The translations under genes were made by a program, and so were the position numbers. From Arenibacter algicola (GTDB taxonomy: Bacteria > Bacteroidota > Bacteroidia > Flavobacteriales > Flavobacteriaceae): a DNA stretch of 64,000 nt. The stretch is from NCBI RefSeq assembly GCF_000733925.1, contig NZ_JPOO01000003.1, positions 1,860,001 through 1,924,000 of the forward strand. Direction: 5' to 3'. This document shows positions 63,853 through 64,000 of this stretch, piece by piece. The notes under the pieces were generated by a model, which saw nothing but the letters and a program-made list of their open reading frames with translations, did not search any database and was not told where the DNA came from. The stretch's first letter is position 1. The number at the start of each line of letters is the position of its first letter.

Positions 63853-64000
63853 ATGAAAAAGAGACTGGGAATCATATCATTTTTTGTAATCATCTTCATA
63901 GCGTTTATAATCACTTGGAACTATAGTTACCAAGAAGGATTGGAAGAAGCAGACATCCCTACTATTGATACTCCCACTGGAAATTTTATTCCTTCGGAAA
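63853..64000 (+). CDS. Start of the next nap-operon gene (partial)
   Basis: The visible 49 codons give MKKRLGIISFFVIIFIAFII, one N-terminal membrane helix, and a polar stretch SYQEGLEEADIPTIDTPTGN that runs off the window. The three-base gap after napA puts it in the operon. A membrane-anchored cytochrome or another Nap component is likely, but the visible part has no heme motif, so I give no name. Confidence 0.7.
   Translation, partial: MKKRLGIISFFVIIFIAFIITWNYSYQEGLEEADIPTIDTPTGNFIPSE

Overview
The window is a piece of a Flavobacteriaceae chromosome (Bacteroidota). The evidence is the housekeeping gene types, the near absence of Shine-Dalgarno sites, promoters of the TTTG-N19-TAnnTTTG kind (clearest at the initiator tRNA, 51835-51865), and families typical of the group: GSCFA, DUF4230, GLPGLI/TapB-like and choice-of-anchor I proteins, Bacteroidota-type aromatic amino acid hydroxylase, and outer-membrane proteins with carboxypeptidase-regulatory-like domains. 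A marine genus near Maribacter, Arenibacter or Zobellia is possible, but that is a guess.

Layout. 1-9.8 kb is core: a porin-like barrel, rnhB, a large lipoprotein, an OmpA-type protein, lipB facing a TapB-like protein across a shared terminator, a very small Pmp3/YqaE membrane protein, and lysS. 10-17.4 kb holds a block resembling Planctomycete-type cytochrome clusters: PSCyt1/PSCyt2/PSD1 protein, DUF1501 protein, DUF2231-cytochrome c-leucine-rich-repeat protein, and a PKD lipoprotein. 17.5-27.6 kb has a DASS transporter, a large zinc metalloprotease, a tandem pair of tiny membrane proteins, a Spy/CpxP-like protein, a four-gene minus-strand operon (HExxH mini-protein, ACC-deaminase-like enzyme, LysM glucosaminidase, hemL), a DUF5522 mini-protein and a DUF4136 lipoprotein. 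27.8-43.5 kb has an aromatic amino acid hydroxylase, a CE15 glucuronoyl esterase, the alaS-GSCFA-DUF4230 operon, the M23-MerR-LemA-TPM-TPM run, a long repeat tract, an outer-membrane beta-barrel protein and der.

From 44 kb the sequence becomes repeat-rich and mobile. A 195-bp tandem repeat array comes first. Then a lone GIY-YIG nuclease gene lies between exact 20-bp inverted repeats. A 25-bp tandem array follows, into which an IS110-family element is inserted. Removing 47494-49067 restores the 25-bp period exactly, so the element's ends and its CT core can be read directly. Its upstream non-coding end carries short matches to target and donor in the order and strand arrangement expected of a bridge RNA. 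era and nhaC follow. Downstream of the initiator tRNA (51939) lies about 9 kb of accessory DNA: two related two-ORF DDE insertion sequences, an IS110 relic, an unassigned 602-residue protein, a TrhA/hemolysin III protein, an IS1182 relic disrupted by a REP-like palindrome, and a small domain protein. The window ends in a periplasmic nitrate reductase operon (napD, napA, and the start of one more gene).

How they fit. The 602-residue gene and napDA share an FNR/NsrR-like upstream palindrome, which suggests joint control by oxygen or nitrogen oxides. The most unusual content is the 47.0-49.1 kb module, in which a GIY-YIG gene, palindromic repeats and an RNA-guided-type recombinase element are nested in one another. 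Translation starts were moved to internal ATG codons wherever the longest frame began with TTG or GTG and a signal peptide or family N-terminus pointed to the ATG.
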